Position numbers and translations under genes: made by a program. DNA of 32,569 bases from the NCBI GenBank assembly GCA_017381865.1, contig JAFOBJ010000043.1, positions 1-32,569 of the forward strand. The letters are read 5' to 3'. The notes beneath the pieces were generated by a model. It did not search any database and was not told the origin of the DNA. It saw nothing but the letters and a program-made list of their open reading frames with translations. This stretch comes from Bacteroidales bacterium (GTDB lineage Bacteria > Bacteroidota > Bacteroidia > Bacteroidales > F082). This document shows positions 1-7,108 of this stretch, piece after piece; position 1 is the first letter of the stretch; each line of letters starts with the position of its first letter.

Positions 1-50
1 CGGAACTTCAATATTAGAATATATTGGTAAATATTTTAAATTTAGGATAG

Positions 51-104
51 AAAAAAAGACAGGTAATTTGGGCTGTTTTGTATGCCCATTACCTGTCTTT
101 TTTT
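51..104 (-). terminator. Intrinsic terminator downstream of the S46 peptidase gene
   Basis: Long inverted repeat: the left arm 51-73 (A7, then GACAGGTAAT, then GGGC) pairs with the right arm 84-104, with a 2-base bulge and a loop of about 10 bases. Read on the minus strand it ends in a run of seven T, so it can stop transcription coming from the S46 gene. The plus strand also ends in T7, so it may work in both directions and serve a gene lying left of the window. Confidence 0.8.
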
Positions 105-150
105 CGCTCAACTGCCAACCATTTTTGGCAACATTACCATATTTATTTTA

Positions 151-176
151 AGACGCCACAGGAGTGACGTCTCTAC
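151..176 (-). repeat. REP-like palindrome, isolated copy
   Basis: One copy of the imperfect palindrome that forms the arrays near 10.0-12.3 kb: AGACG-CCAC on the left, GTG-A-CGTCTC on the right, and CTAC at the foot (GTAG on the minus strand). It lies between the S46 stop codon and its terminator, about 9 kb from the RAYT gene. Confidence 0.8.
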
Positions 177-186
177 ATTTGGTCAA

Positions 187-2400
187 TTATTCAGCTACAA
201 CTTCTTCTGTTGCTGGTTCGCTTTTAACGATTGTCAACTCTTCGATGAGGTTTGTTGCGCCAGCGAATTTGTCGATTACGAATAAAACGTAACGAGCGTC
301 AACGTTGATTGTACGTTGTAATCTTGGTTCGAAGTTGATGTCGCCGCTCATAGCTTCCCAGTTGCCGTCGAATGCGAGACCGATGAGTTCGCCTCTGCTG
401 TTCATGATAGGGCTACCTGAGTTACCGCCTGTGATGTCGTTTGTTGAAAGGAAGCAAACGATTAACTCGCCGTTTTCGTCAGCATATTGACCGAAGTCTT
501 TAGCTTCGATGAGGTCGAGGAGTCTTTGTGGAACGTCGAATTCATAGTCGCCAGGAACATATTTTTCGAGGATACCGTTAGCTGTACAAACATAGTCATA
601 AGAAACAGCGTCAGCTGGTTGGTAATCTTGAACAGAACCGTAAGTCATACGCAATGATGAGTTAGCGTCTGGATATAAAGATTTTTCTGGTTGTGTTTCT
701 GCGTAGAATTCGCGTAAGCCTTTAACGAAGAGATGGCTGTTTTGATCAACGGTTTGCATTGCTGCACGGTAAGGAGCGAGACCGCTTACCAAATGATTTA
801 CCATTGCATTGCACACGATGTAAGCTGGGTCTTTTTCAACTTTCTTAGCATTTGGTTTTTCGATGAATGCCTTGATTGATTCTGGAGTAGCGAAGTTTGA
901 GTTTTCCAAGATATCGTTAGCTAAAGCAACAACATCACCTTTGTATTTCTTTTCTACCAAGTTATAGAAGTTAGGATTTGCTTCAGCGTTGAAAGTGTTG
1001 TAATATAATTTTAACATTTCAACTAACATCTTATCTTCTAATGGTTTGTATGTTTCAGCGAAGAAAACATCAAAGTCGATGCCTTTAAGAGCTTCTTCTG
1101 CTGCTGCGATAGCTTCTTTGTCTTTGCTTTGAGCAGCTGTTACATATCGTGTGAATGCTCCTGAAATACCTATTGCGCCTGTTTGAGCAACATAGTTAGG
1201 GAAATATACTGATGCGCTTACTTCTGAGAGAACAGCGTATGTTTCAGCCAATGTGTTCAATACGTTACCGTATTCTTCAACGCGAGCTGGGTCAGCGTTT
1301 ACCCATTCTGAGAATTTGTTTTCGAGTTCTAATTTTGTTTCAGCTACTTTATTCTTGCGGAGCATCAACATTTGACCTTCGAAGTTTTTCCATGTGTTAG
1401 CAAGACCAGCTTTGTTGTCAGCGTACATGATGTTAACAGAAGCGTCTTTTTGCATGAATTCGTCCATGATGTCTGTTTGGAGTTTGAAGATATCGTGGAT
1501 GATTGGGTAGAATGTTTCTACGTTATAATCGATACCGTAAGAAGTGAGGTAACGTTCTGTTGTGCCAGGGAAGCCCCAAATCATTGTGAAGTCGTTTTGT
1601 TGAACGCCATCGAGGCTGATTGGGAGGTGATGTTTTGGAGTTAAAGGTTTGTTTTCTGGTGAGTAAGGAGCTGGATTTCCTTCAGCGTCAGCGTAAACGC
1701 GGAAGATTGAGAAGTCGCCAGTGTGACGTGGCCACATCCAGTTGTCAGTGTCGCCACCGAACTTACCGATTGATGAAGGAGGAGTACCAACGAGACGAAC
1801 GTCTGTGTATACTTGATATACGAACATATAGTATTCATTACCTTCGAAGAAACCTTTGATGATTGGGTTGTATTTGCTATCTTCTGAAGCAGCTGCTTCG
1901 AGTTCTGCAGCTTTAGCAGCGATAGCTTGGTTACGTTCAGCCCATGACATTGTGTCGTTCAAAACGCTGAAGATTTGTTCTGTAACGTCTTCCATACGAA
2001 CGAGGAAAGATGCTGAGATTCCTTCAGCTGGAAGTTCTTCTTCAAAGCTTCTTGCCCAGAAACCGTCTGTTAAATAGTCGTGTTCAACAGTTGAAAGTTT
2101 TTGGATTGAGCCATAACCACAGTGGTGGTTGGTGAACATAAGGCTGTTTTGAGAAACGATTTCGCCTGTGCAGAAGAAACCGCGTGGTGTTGCGCCTTCT
2201 GAAAGACCTACGATAGCGTCTTTTAAGCTGCTGTTGTTGATGCTGTAGAGTTCTTCTGGAGTGAGTTGAAGACCCATTTTTTCCATGTCAACATAATTCA
2301 AACGCTCGACGAACATAGGAAGCCACATACCTTCGTCAGCGTGTACTTTGCCCACTAATGAGAAAATAGCGAGGGCAACAAATAAGAAAGTTTTTTTCAT
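187..2400 (-). CDS. S46 dipeptidyl-peptidase, DPP7 type
   Basis: Family S46 serine exopeptidase of 737 aa; characterised members remove dipeptides from N-termini in the periplasm. A Sec signal peptide covers about residues 1-21 (cleavage near HADEG). The catalytic set of this chymotrypsin-fold family is visible: His in TNHHCGYG (His92/93), Asp in RHTGDFS (Asp229) and Ser in GGNSGSP (Ser661). Eighteen residues after the Ser is Gly679 (FDGNWEAMSGD). DPP11 enzymes, which prefer Asp/Glu at P1, have Arg there and DPP7 enzymes have Gly, so broad or hydrophobic P1 preference is expected. An acidic tail (SEPATEEVVAE) follows the usual family end. The start is the ATG before MKKTFLF. The downstream side carries a REP and a terminator; about 117 bp separate its start from the stop of the M49 gene. 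I am sure of the family, fairly sure of the DPP7 subtype. Confidence 0.93.
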   Translation of the reverse strand: MKKTFLFVALAIFSLVGKVHADEGMWLPMFVERLNYVDMEKMGLQLTPEELYSINNSSLKDAIVGLSEGATPRGFFCTGEIVSQNSLMFTNHHCGYGSIQKLSTVEHDYLTDGFWARSFEEELPAEGISASFLVRMEDVTEQIFSVLNDTMSWAERNQAIAAKAAELEAAASEDSKYNPIIKGFFEGNEYYMFVYQVYTDVRLVGTPPSSIGKFGGDTDNWMWPRHTGDFSIFRVYADAEGNPAPYSPENKPLTPKHHLPISLDGVQQNDFTMIWGFPGTTERYLTSYGIDYNVETFYPIIHDIFKLQTDIMDEFMQKDASVNIMYADNKAGLANTWKNFEGQMLMLRKNKVAETKLELENKFSEWVNADPARVEEYGNVLNTLAETYAVLSEVSASVYFPNYVAQTGAIGISGAFTRYVTAAQSKDKEAIAAAEEALKGIDFDVFFAETYKPLEDKMLVEMLKLYYNTFNAEANPNFYNLVEKKYKGDVVALANDILENSNFATPESIKAFIEKPNAKKVEKDPAYIVCNAMVNHLVSGLAPYRAAMQTVDQNSHLFVKGLREFYAETQPEKSLYPDANSSLRMTYGSVQDYQPADAVSYDYVCTANGILEKYVPGDYEFDVPQRLLDLIEAKDFGQYADENGELIVCFLSTNDITGGNSGSPIMNSRGELIGLAFDGNWEAMSGDINFEPRLQRTINVDARYVLFVIDKFAGATNLIEELTIVKSEPATEEVVAE

Positions 2401-2441
2401 TTTTTTGATATTAATTTATTGTTGAGAAATTTATTTTTATG

Positions 2442-2516
2442 TTTTGAGCTTTGAGCCATGAGTTTTGAGCTTTGAACACTTATATGCTCACGGCTCATAA
2501 CTCATAGCTCACGGCT
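2442..2516. repeat. Degenerate heptanucleotide repeat, inverted arrangement
   Basis: 2442-2476 reads as 7-base units ending in GAG or GAA: TTTTGAG, CTTTGAG, CCATGAG, TTTTGAG, CTTTGAA. After a 7-8 base spacer, 2484-2516 reads GCTCACG, GCTCATA, ACTCATA, GCTCACG, GCT, which is the complement type. The two halves can pair into a long imperfect hairpin. The repeat begins directly after the M49 stop codon (minus strand, 2518) and ends about 40 bp before the S46 start. There is no T-run, so it is not a classical terminator. Confidence 0.75.
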
Positions 2517-2517
2517 T

Positions 2518-4155
2518 TCATCTTCCAATGAGAAGTTCTGGAGACATTTCGTAGTAGATGTCTTTTGGAATTCCCATGCCATTGACTTTGTCGAGGTCTG
2601 ATTGGAGAGTTGGTTTGATGACGCCTTCTGTAGCAATCCATTCTTTTACGAATTCGTAGTTGCCATCACCTTGAGCTTTAAGGATTTCGCCACCGAGTTT
2701 AGCAACAGCTACTTTCATATTTTCAAAATTGATAGCATACATGCCTTCTTCGTTGCGTGTAAATGCGCCTTCTTTTTCAAGGAAGTTGAATGTCAACATA
2801 TTAGCTTTACCGTGTGCGCTTGATGCACCGAAACGTACTGAACGGAAGATGCCTGCCATGAAAGTTGTGTAGTTTTCTACTAATGTTGAATTTGTATATT
2901 CACCCATTTCTGAAAGTTTTGTGACTAAGTAAAGACCTAAAATGTCAGCCTTAGCTTCTTCGATAGCTGAATATTGTTCTTTAAGAGCGTGACGTACAGT
3001 ACCTTGACCATCGAGAGTGTTTTTGATACCCATACCGTGAGCGACTTCGTGGAACATGACATTAGCGAAGAAAGCTTCGAATTTAACGTTTTCGCGTGAT
3101 TCTGGAGTCATGAGGACATCTGAAATAGGAACGAGAATGTTATCAAACTTAGCTTTCATAGCATTTTTAAGTTGTAACTTACGAGTTCCTTTTTGAAGCT
3201 GAACGCGTTCATCGTTAGGAAGATTGATGGCGATAGTCTTGCCAGCCATGTTACAGTCGCCGCCATAAAATACAGCGTCGTAAACTGCGAGGTCAGCGTC
3301 AGCACCTGGTTTTTCTGATTTATATTCTTCTGCTACAGGAAGTCGTGTTTGTAACAAAGGAAGAAGTGATGCATAATGAGCGAGTTGTTTGCTCCATTCT
3401 TGGTCTTTGATTAAGATGAAAGCTTCGTGAGCTGATTTGTAGCCATAGAGAGCATCTACATAATTTTCGATTGGACCAACAACGAAGTCGACATTATTGT
3501 TACGGACGTCCATCCAAGCCATATCGCTTTCGAAATAATCGTCAGTCAAGACAGCCTTAGCTCTGAGACGCAAGTAGTTAGCAAATTCTTCGTCACCAGC
3601 GAGGTCAGCGGCTTTGTTCAACAAGTCAGCGACTTTATTGATTTGTTCTGCGTATGCTTCGTGGAACCAAACAGCTTGTAACTTGCCGTTTTCGTCACGT
3701 TTAATCAAAGTGTATTGGCTTGTTTTATCAGGATTTTCCCAAGCTTCGAATTCTTCTTTTATCATATCAGTTGGATAGAAACCAGCACCTTGAGGCATTT
3801 CGCCGTATTCTGGAAGGAATGGAGCGAGGTTATCGAAGTGATTCCAAGGACCATAGTTGATTTCAGCAAAAAGACGAGCGTCTTTATCTTCAATAGAATT
3901 CAAGAATGTTTCTTTATCGCCACCATAGTTTTGAGTCCAGAAAATGTCATCCATGATATTACCGATTTCGTAGAGATAATTCAACATTTGTTTTTCATTA
4001 TCAGACAAATGAGAAATGTCGGAAGTCAACTGAACCTTAGCGTATTGCTTTGTAAGGTCAGCGTAGTTAGTTTTAGCTTCTTGTTTTGGAGATTCAGCAC
4101 AACTGATTGTTGCAACTCCTAAAGTCAAAATCATTACTAAATTTCTAATTTTCAT
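2518..4155 (-). CDS. M49-family (DPP III-like) zinc peptidase, probable lipoprotein
   Basis: 545-aa metallopeptidase related to dipeptidyl-peptidase III, a family that removes N-terminal dipeptides. The N-terminus looks like a lipoprotein signal (hydrophobic to residue 18, then Cys19, AESPKQE), so it is probably membrane-anchored facing the periplasm. The zinc site is HEVAH at 369-373 inside FFANVMFHEVAHGMG, and the second motif is EEAKAD at 399-404, matching the M49 EExxAD/E site. Most M49 enzymes have a hexapeptide HExxGH; here the spacing is the pentapeptide HExxH, a form reported for DPP III of Caldithrix abyssi. A pattern-only reading could mistake it for a thermolysin-type enzyme, but the EEAKAD spacing and context favour M49. 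Same strand as its neighbours, separated by repeat spacers of 70-120 bp; cotranscription is possible but unproven. Confidence 0.85.
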   Translation of the reverse strand: MKIRNLVMILTLGVATISCAESPKQEAKTNYADLTKQYAKVQLTSDISHLSDNEKQMLNYLYEIGNIMDDIFWTQNYGGDKETFLNSIEDKDARLFAEINYGPWNHFDNLAPFLPEYGEMPQGAGFYPTDMIKEEFEAWENPDKTSQYTLIKRDENGKLQAVWFHEAYAEQINKVADLLNKAADLAGDEEFANYLRLRAKAVLTDDYFESDMAWMDVRNNNVDFVVGPIENYVDALYGYKSAHEAFILIKDQEWSKQLAHYASLLPLLQTRLPVAEEYKSEKPGADADLAVYDAVFYGGDCNMAGKTIAINLPNDERVQLQKGTRKLQLKNAMKAKFDNILVPISDVLMTPESRENVKFEAFFANVMFHEVAHGMGIKNTLDGQGTVRHALKEQYSAIEEAKADILGLYLVTKLSEMGEYTNSTLVENYTTFMAGIFRSVRFGASSAHGKANMLTFNFLEKEGAFTRNEEGMYAINFENMKVAVAKLGGEILKAQGDGNYEFVKEWIATEGVIKPTLQSDLDKVNGMGIPKDIYYEMSPELLIGR

Positions 4156-4187
4156 TTTTTGTTAATTTATGTTGTTAATATTTTTTG

Positions 4188-4239
4188 CTATGAGCCTTGA
4201 GCTGTGAGCATTTCATTCCTAACTCCTAATTCCTAACTA
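4188..4239. repeat. Degenerate heptanucleotide repeat, two word types
   Basis: 4188-4208 has three GAG-ending heptamers (CTATGAG, CCTTGAG, CTGTGAG). From 4215 a second family follows: ATTCCTA, ACTCCTA, ATTCCTA, ACTAAAT. The stop codon of the membrane-protein gene (plus-strand positions 4226-4228) lies inside this second run, so its last codons (Val-Arg-Asn-stop) are written in repeat units. Confidence 0.7.
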
Positions 4240-4945
4240 AATCAACTATCATCAAGATGTCATTCCATGTTTGTGTAAAATAAATTTTCACTGCTTCGAT
4301 AATATTCACTGGGTCAGACATTCCACCGCTTACAGAATAGATTATCAATGAAATATTAAAAAGAATGAGTGTTATGATATAGAGATAAGAGAGAAAATGT
4401 CCGCAAATTTGAATATCGTTTTGGTCGTGACGTGTATCTTTTTTCCAGCATAAAAAATAAAACATCAGTGAGAATCCGATTATGACATCAATTATCGGAA
4501 GGCATTCATTTTTAATCATTAAACGAAATAAAAGAAGTACGAAAGTGATATAAGGAAGCGTATATGGAGCCAATGTCGACATTATGCTAATGCGTCCGTT
4601 TTTCATTTCGCTACTGACAAAACCCAAGGAATCATCATTGTAAGAAAGTGAATCAGAAGACCTTGCATTAAACTGATATATTTTTCTTCTTAGGAAAAGA
4701 GCTCCGACGAGCATATGAGCGCCTTCGTGCGACATAGTCTGCATGATGTCGATGTTTTTTCTAAAGATAAACTTGTGAAAAATGAGATAAACCACGAGAC
4801 CCACAGCCATCCATAAATATCCAGAATACAACTGATTCACAGAGGCATTGAATGCATATTGAATAGTTCTATAAAATTCAAAAGCAGCTACAATAATAGC
4901 GATAAGCAAGAGGAATATGGTCAGAAATCTGCGTAAATTACTCAT
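4226..4945 (-). CDS. M50B-like membrane metalloprotease homologue
   Basis: 239-aa polytopic membrane protein. Hydrophobic segments lie at about residues 6-24, 42-60, 118-134, 140-156 and 180-206. A HExxH motif, HEGAH at 73-77 (TMSHEGAHMLVGALF), sits at the start of a semi-hydrophobic stretch. This resembles the zinc helix of M50/M50B site-2-protease-like proteins, where HExxH is partly buried in the membrane. The second M50 motif, an Asp near the C-terminal transmembrane helices (LDG type), is not evident; TLAPYTLP at about 125-132 is at the right place for the Pro-rich helix but has no Asp. It may therefore be a divergent or non-proteolytic member. Partner and substrate cannot be told from context. 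The stop codon overlaps a repeat run. Confidence 0.6.
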   Translation of the reverse strand: MSNLRRFLTIFLLLIAIIVAAFEFYRTIQYAFNASVNQLYSGYLWMAVGLVVYLIFHKFIFRKNIDIMQTMSHEGAHMLVGALFLRRKIYQFNARSSDSLSYNDDSLGFVSSEMKNGRISIMSTLAPYTLPYITFVLLLFRLMIKNECLPIIDVIIGFSLMFYFLCWKKDTRHDQNDIQICGHFLSYLYIITLILFNISLIIYSVSGGMSDPVNIIEAVKIYFTQTWNDILMIVDLVRN

Positions 4946-5050
4946 TGTTAATACGTTATAAATACTGTAGTTTCACTTTTTCTCGTTTGTAAAATTAAGA
5001 AAAAAAGTACAATGTTTTACATTCACAGAAAATTAATTAGAATACCGTTT

Positions 5051-5106
5051 GGCTATTAGCTATTGGCCATTGACTATTGACTTTGGTTCAACGGTCAACG
5101 GTCAAA
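5051..5106. repeat. Eight consecutive degenerate heptamers at the hemW stop codon
   Basis: The segment divides exactly into 7-base units: GGCTATT, AGCTATT, GGCCATT, GACTATT, GACTTTG, GTTCAAC, GGTCAAC, GGTCAAA. The hemW stop (TGA on the minus strand, plus-strand 5102-5104) lies in the last unit. No terminator-like hairpin with a T-run is seen between hemW and the next gene. Confidence 0.75.
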
Positions 5107-6253
5107 GAAACAATTCCGCTGCGATTCCGTCGGCGAAGAGCATTCCTTTATCGGTAAGGTGATAAGTGTTAAAATTCTTTAACATTTCTCCAGATTCTAA
5201 ATATTTTTTAACGTTTTTCTGGAAATAATCTGAATAAGATTTTCCGTAATCACGTTCTATTTTCTCGACATTGCAACCCCATGATGTTCTGAGAGATGTC
5301 ATCACATACTCGTTAAATTTATCTTCTTTTGATAAAATCTCTTTTTCATAGTAACGCCCCATGTCTGCGTCAGTGTCTGCGTCAATGTCAGCGTTAACAA
5401 GTTGAATATATTTAGTGAGATTGGAGACATTCCATTGGCGAGAATTTCCGTCGTAAGAATGAGCCGACGGACCGAGTCCGAGGTAATTTTCATCATTCCA
5501 ATAAATGCTGTTATGTTGCGAGCGACAACCAGGTTTTGCAAAATTAGAAATCTCGTAATGTTCGAAGCCGTTTTCTTTTGTTCTTTCGACTAAAATATTA
5601 TAATGACGCACAGTTTCTTCTTCACTAACATCTTGCAAATCACCCTTTTCAATACGCTGACCCAGAATTGTTTTTGGTTCTACCGTGAGAGCATAAGCCG
5701 AGAGATGCGATATTCCAGTCGAGAAAAAAATATCGAGGTTTTTGTTCCATTTCTCTTCTGTCAAAGTCGGTATTCCGTAAATAAGGTCGAGAGTAAGTTT
5801 TTCAAAACCAACGCATTTCAAATCGTCAATAATTTGCAGAGCATGTTTCGAATCATGTTTTCTGTCGAGGTATTTCAAATCATCATCATGAAAGCTCTGA
5901 ATGCCAACACTTATCCTATTGATGCCCAACGACTTTAAATCAAATAATTGTTCTTTATTGATAGTATCAGGATTCGCTTCCAACGTAATTTCCGGATTTG
6001 AAATCAAATCAAAATTATCATTAACAATTCCTAGTATTTCGTCAATATATTTTACAGGCAAAAGAGATGGTGTTCCTCCGCCGAAATAAATAGTTTTAAC
6101 TTTCTCATTACCAAGATATTGCTTACGAGCAACGAGTTCTTTTTTCAAGGCATCGACATATTCAACAATTTTCTTTTCCGACACCAACGAGAAAAAATTA
6201 CAATAAGCGCATTTGCTTTTACAAAACGGGATATGAATGTAGATTCCAGCCAT
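5102..6253 (-). CDS. hemW: Radical SAM haem chaperone HemW
   Basis: 383-aa cytoplasmic radical SAM protein of the HemN/HemW family. The [4Fe-4S] motif is CxxxCxxC at Cys11, Cys15 and Cys18 in HIPFCKSKCAYCNFF. A Phe-type residue two places after the last Cys, instead of the CxC extension of true coproporphyrinogen dehydrogenase HemN, is the HemW signature. Other family motifs are IYFGGGTPSLLP (SAM binding), EANPDT, GINRISVGIQSF and GLGPSAHSYDG. HemW passes haem to target proteins; many genomes mislabel it as coproporphyrinogen III oxidase. Length is normal for the family. The gene diverges from the GGGP synthase gene with 81 bp between starts; a TAATTTTG box lies only a few bases before the ATG, so the transcript may have almost no leader. 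Confidence 0.92.
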   Translation of the reverse strand: MAGIYIHIPFCKSKCAYCNFFSLVSEKKIVEYVDALKKELVARKQYLGNEKVKTIYFGGGTPSLLPVKYIDEILGIVNDNFDLISNPEITLEANPDTINKEQLFDLKSLGINRISVGIQSFHDDDLKYLDRKHDSKHALQIIDDLKCVGFEKLTLDLIYGIPTLTEEKWNKNLDIFFSTGISHLSAYALTVEPKTILGQRIEKGDLQDVSEEETVRHYNILVERTKENGFEHYEISNFAKPGCRSQHNSIYWNDENYLGLGPSAHSYDGNSRQWNVSNLTKYIQLVNADIDADTDADMGRYYEKEILSKEDKFNEYVMTSLRTSWGCNVEKIERDYGKSYSDYFQKNVKKYLESGEMLKNFNTYHLTDKGMLFADGIAAELFL

Positions 6254-6257
6254 GATG

Positions 6258-6265
6258 CAAAATTA
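6258..6265 (-). promoter_or_regulatory. Candidate Bacteroidota -7 box for hemW
   Basis: TAATTTTG on the minus strand fits the TAnnTTTG consensus. It ends 4 bases before the hemW ATG, so a transcript from it would be nearly leaderless. No convincing -33 TTTG was found, so confidence is modest. Confidence 0.35.
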
Positions 6266-6302
6266 AAATATTTCTTAATGCTTTTCATAAAGAAAAAAAT
6301 CT

Positions 6303-6310
6303 TATCTTCG
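6303..6310 (+). promoter_or_regulatory. Candidate -7 box for the GGGP synthase gene
   Basis: TATCTTCG differs from TAnnTTTG at one base and lies 24 bases before the ATG. No clear -33 element. Confidence 0.3.
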
Positions 6311-6334
6311 TAAACTATTTCATTTCAAAAAGAT

Positions 6335-7069
6335 ATGAGTATATATAATAGATTATCAGACACTTCCAAGAAAAAGTTTGTCGTTTTAATCGACCCTGAC
6401 AAACCTACTGACAAGGAAATAATCGACATTGTTGAAAAGTCAAAAAATGTCGGTGTTGACTTTTTCTTTGTTGGCGGAAGTCTGTTAACGACAGATAGTT
6501 TAGACCATTGCATAAAATTGATTAAGGAACACAGCGATATTCCAGTTTTAATTTTCCCAGGCAATTCGTTGCAAATCAGCAAATGGTGCGATGGATTTTT
6601 ATTATTATCGCTTATTTCTGGACGTAATTCTGAGATGTTAATCGGCCGCCATGTGATAGCTGCTCCTTATTTGAAACTTTATGGTAATGAGATAATTCCG
6701 ACAGGTTATATGCTGATTGACGGTGGTTGCCAGACATCGGTTTCTTATATGAGCAACACTACGCCAATACCTCACGACAAAGACGACATCGCCATGTGTA
6801 CAGCTCTTGCTGGCGAGATGTTGGGGTTGAAAATCATATATTTAGATGCAGGTTCTGGAGCTAAGAATCCTGTTTCGGCAGAAATGATCAGCAAAGTAAA
6901 ACGAACCATTGAGGTTCCACTCATCGTTGGCGGTGGCATCAACACTCCTGAAAAAGCGGCCATCGCTGTTAAAGCTGGAGCAGACATCATCGTGATTGGC
7001 AATGCTTTAGAAAAAAGCACCGAACGACTTCAGGAATTCGCAGAGGCAGTGCACAATGGCAATTCATAA
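6335..7069 (+). CDS. Geranylgeranylglyceryl-phosphate synthase family protein (PcrB-like)
   Basis: 244-aa TIM-barrel prenyltransferase that joins sn-glycerol-1-phosphate to a long polyprenyl diphosphate, making an ether lipid precursor. Family motifs in order: LIDPDK (19-23), GGS (47-49), FPGN (75-78), YLDAGSGA (169-176, a close variant of YLEAGSGA), VGGGI (198-202) and IGNALEK (221-227). The last two form the glycerol-phosphate binding loops. Group II members from Bacteroidota such as Flavobacterium and Chitinophaga make geranylgeranylglyceryl phosphate in vitro; the role in these bacteria is unclear. It is followed after 39 bp by the tripeptidyl-peptidase gene on the same strand with no terminator between, so they may be cotranscribed, though no functional link is evident. 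The C-terminal residues run into the CATAATT repeat, which supplies the stop codon. Confidence 0.9.
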   Translation: MSIYNRLSDTSKKKFVVLIDPDKPTDKEIIDIVEKSKNVGVDFFFVGGSLLTTDSLDHCIKLIKEHSDIPVLIFPGNSLQISKWCDGFLLLSLISGRNSEMLIGRHVIAAPYLKLYGNEIIPTGYMLIDGGCQTSVSYMSNTTPIPHDKDDIAMCTALAGEMLGLKIIYLDAGSGAKNPVSAEMISKVKRTIEVPLIVGGGINTPEKAAIAVKAGADIIVIGNALEKSTERLQEFAEAVHNGNS

Positions 7070-7092
7070 TTCATAATGCATAATTCATAATT
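7058..7092. repeat. Heptamer repeat (CATAATT type) at the GGGP synthase stop
   Basis: GGCAATT (7058-7064) followed by CATAATT, CATAATG, CATAATT, CATAATT in exact 7-base register to 7092. The stop TAA (7067-7069) is inside the first CATAATT unit. It fills most of the 39-bp gap before the next gene. Confidence 0.75.
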
Positions 7093-7108
7093 AAAATACA
7101 ATAACACT

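Noticed and set aside
82-2077. Several plus-strand ORFs of 60-90 codons opposite the S46 gene
   Set aside because: They lie antisense to a gene with clear S46 catalytic motifs, have no recognisable domains and overlap terminator or REP sequence at the left end.
187-2400. S46 gene as DPP11 (Asp/Glu-specific)
   Set aside because: The specificity position 18 residues after the catalytic Ser is Gly, not the Arg of DPP11.
5102-6253. Coproporphyrinogen III dehydrogenase HemN
   Set aside because: The CxxxCxxC motif lacks the extra Cys two residues on (CxC) typical of HemN and has the HemW pattern with Phe.
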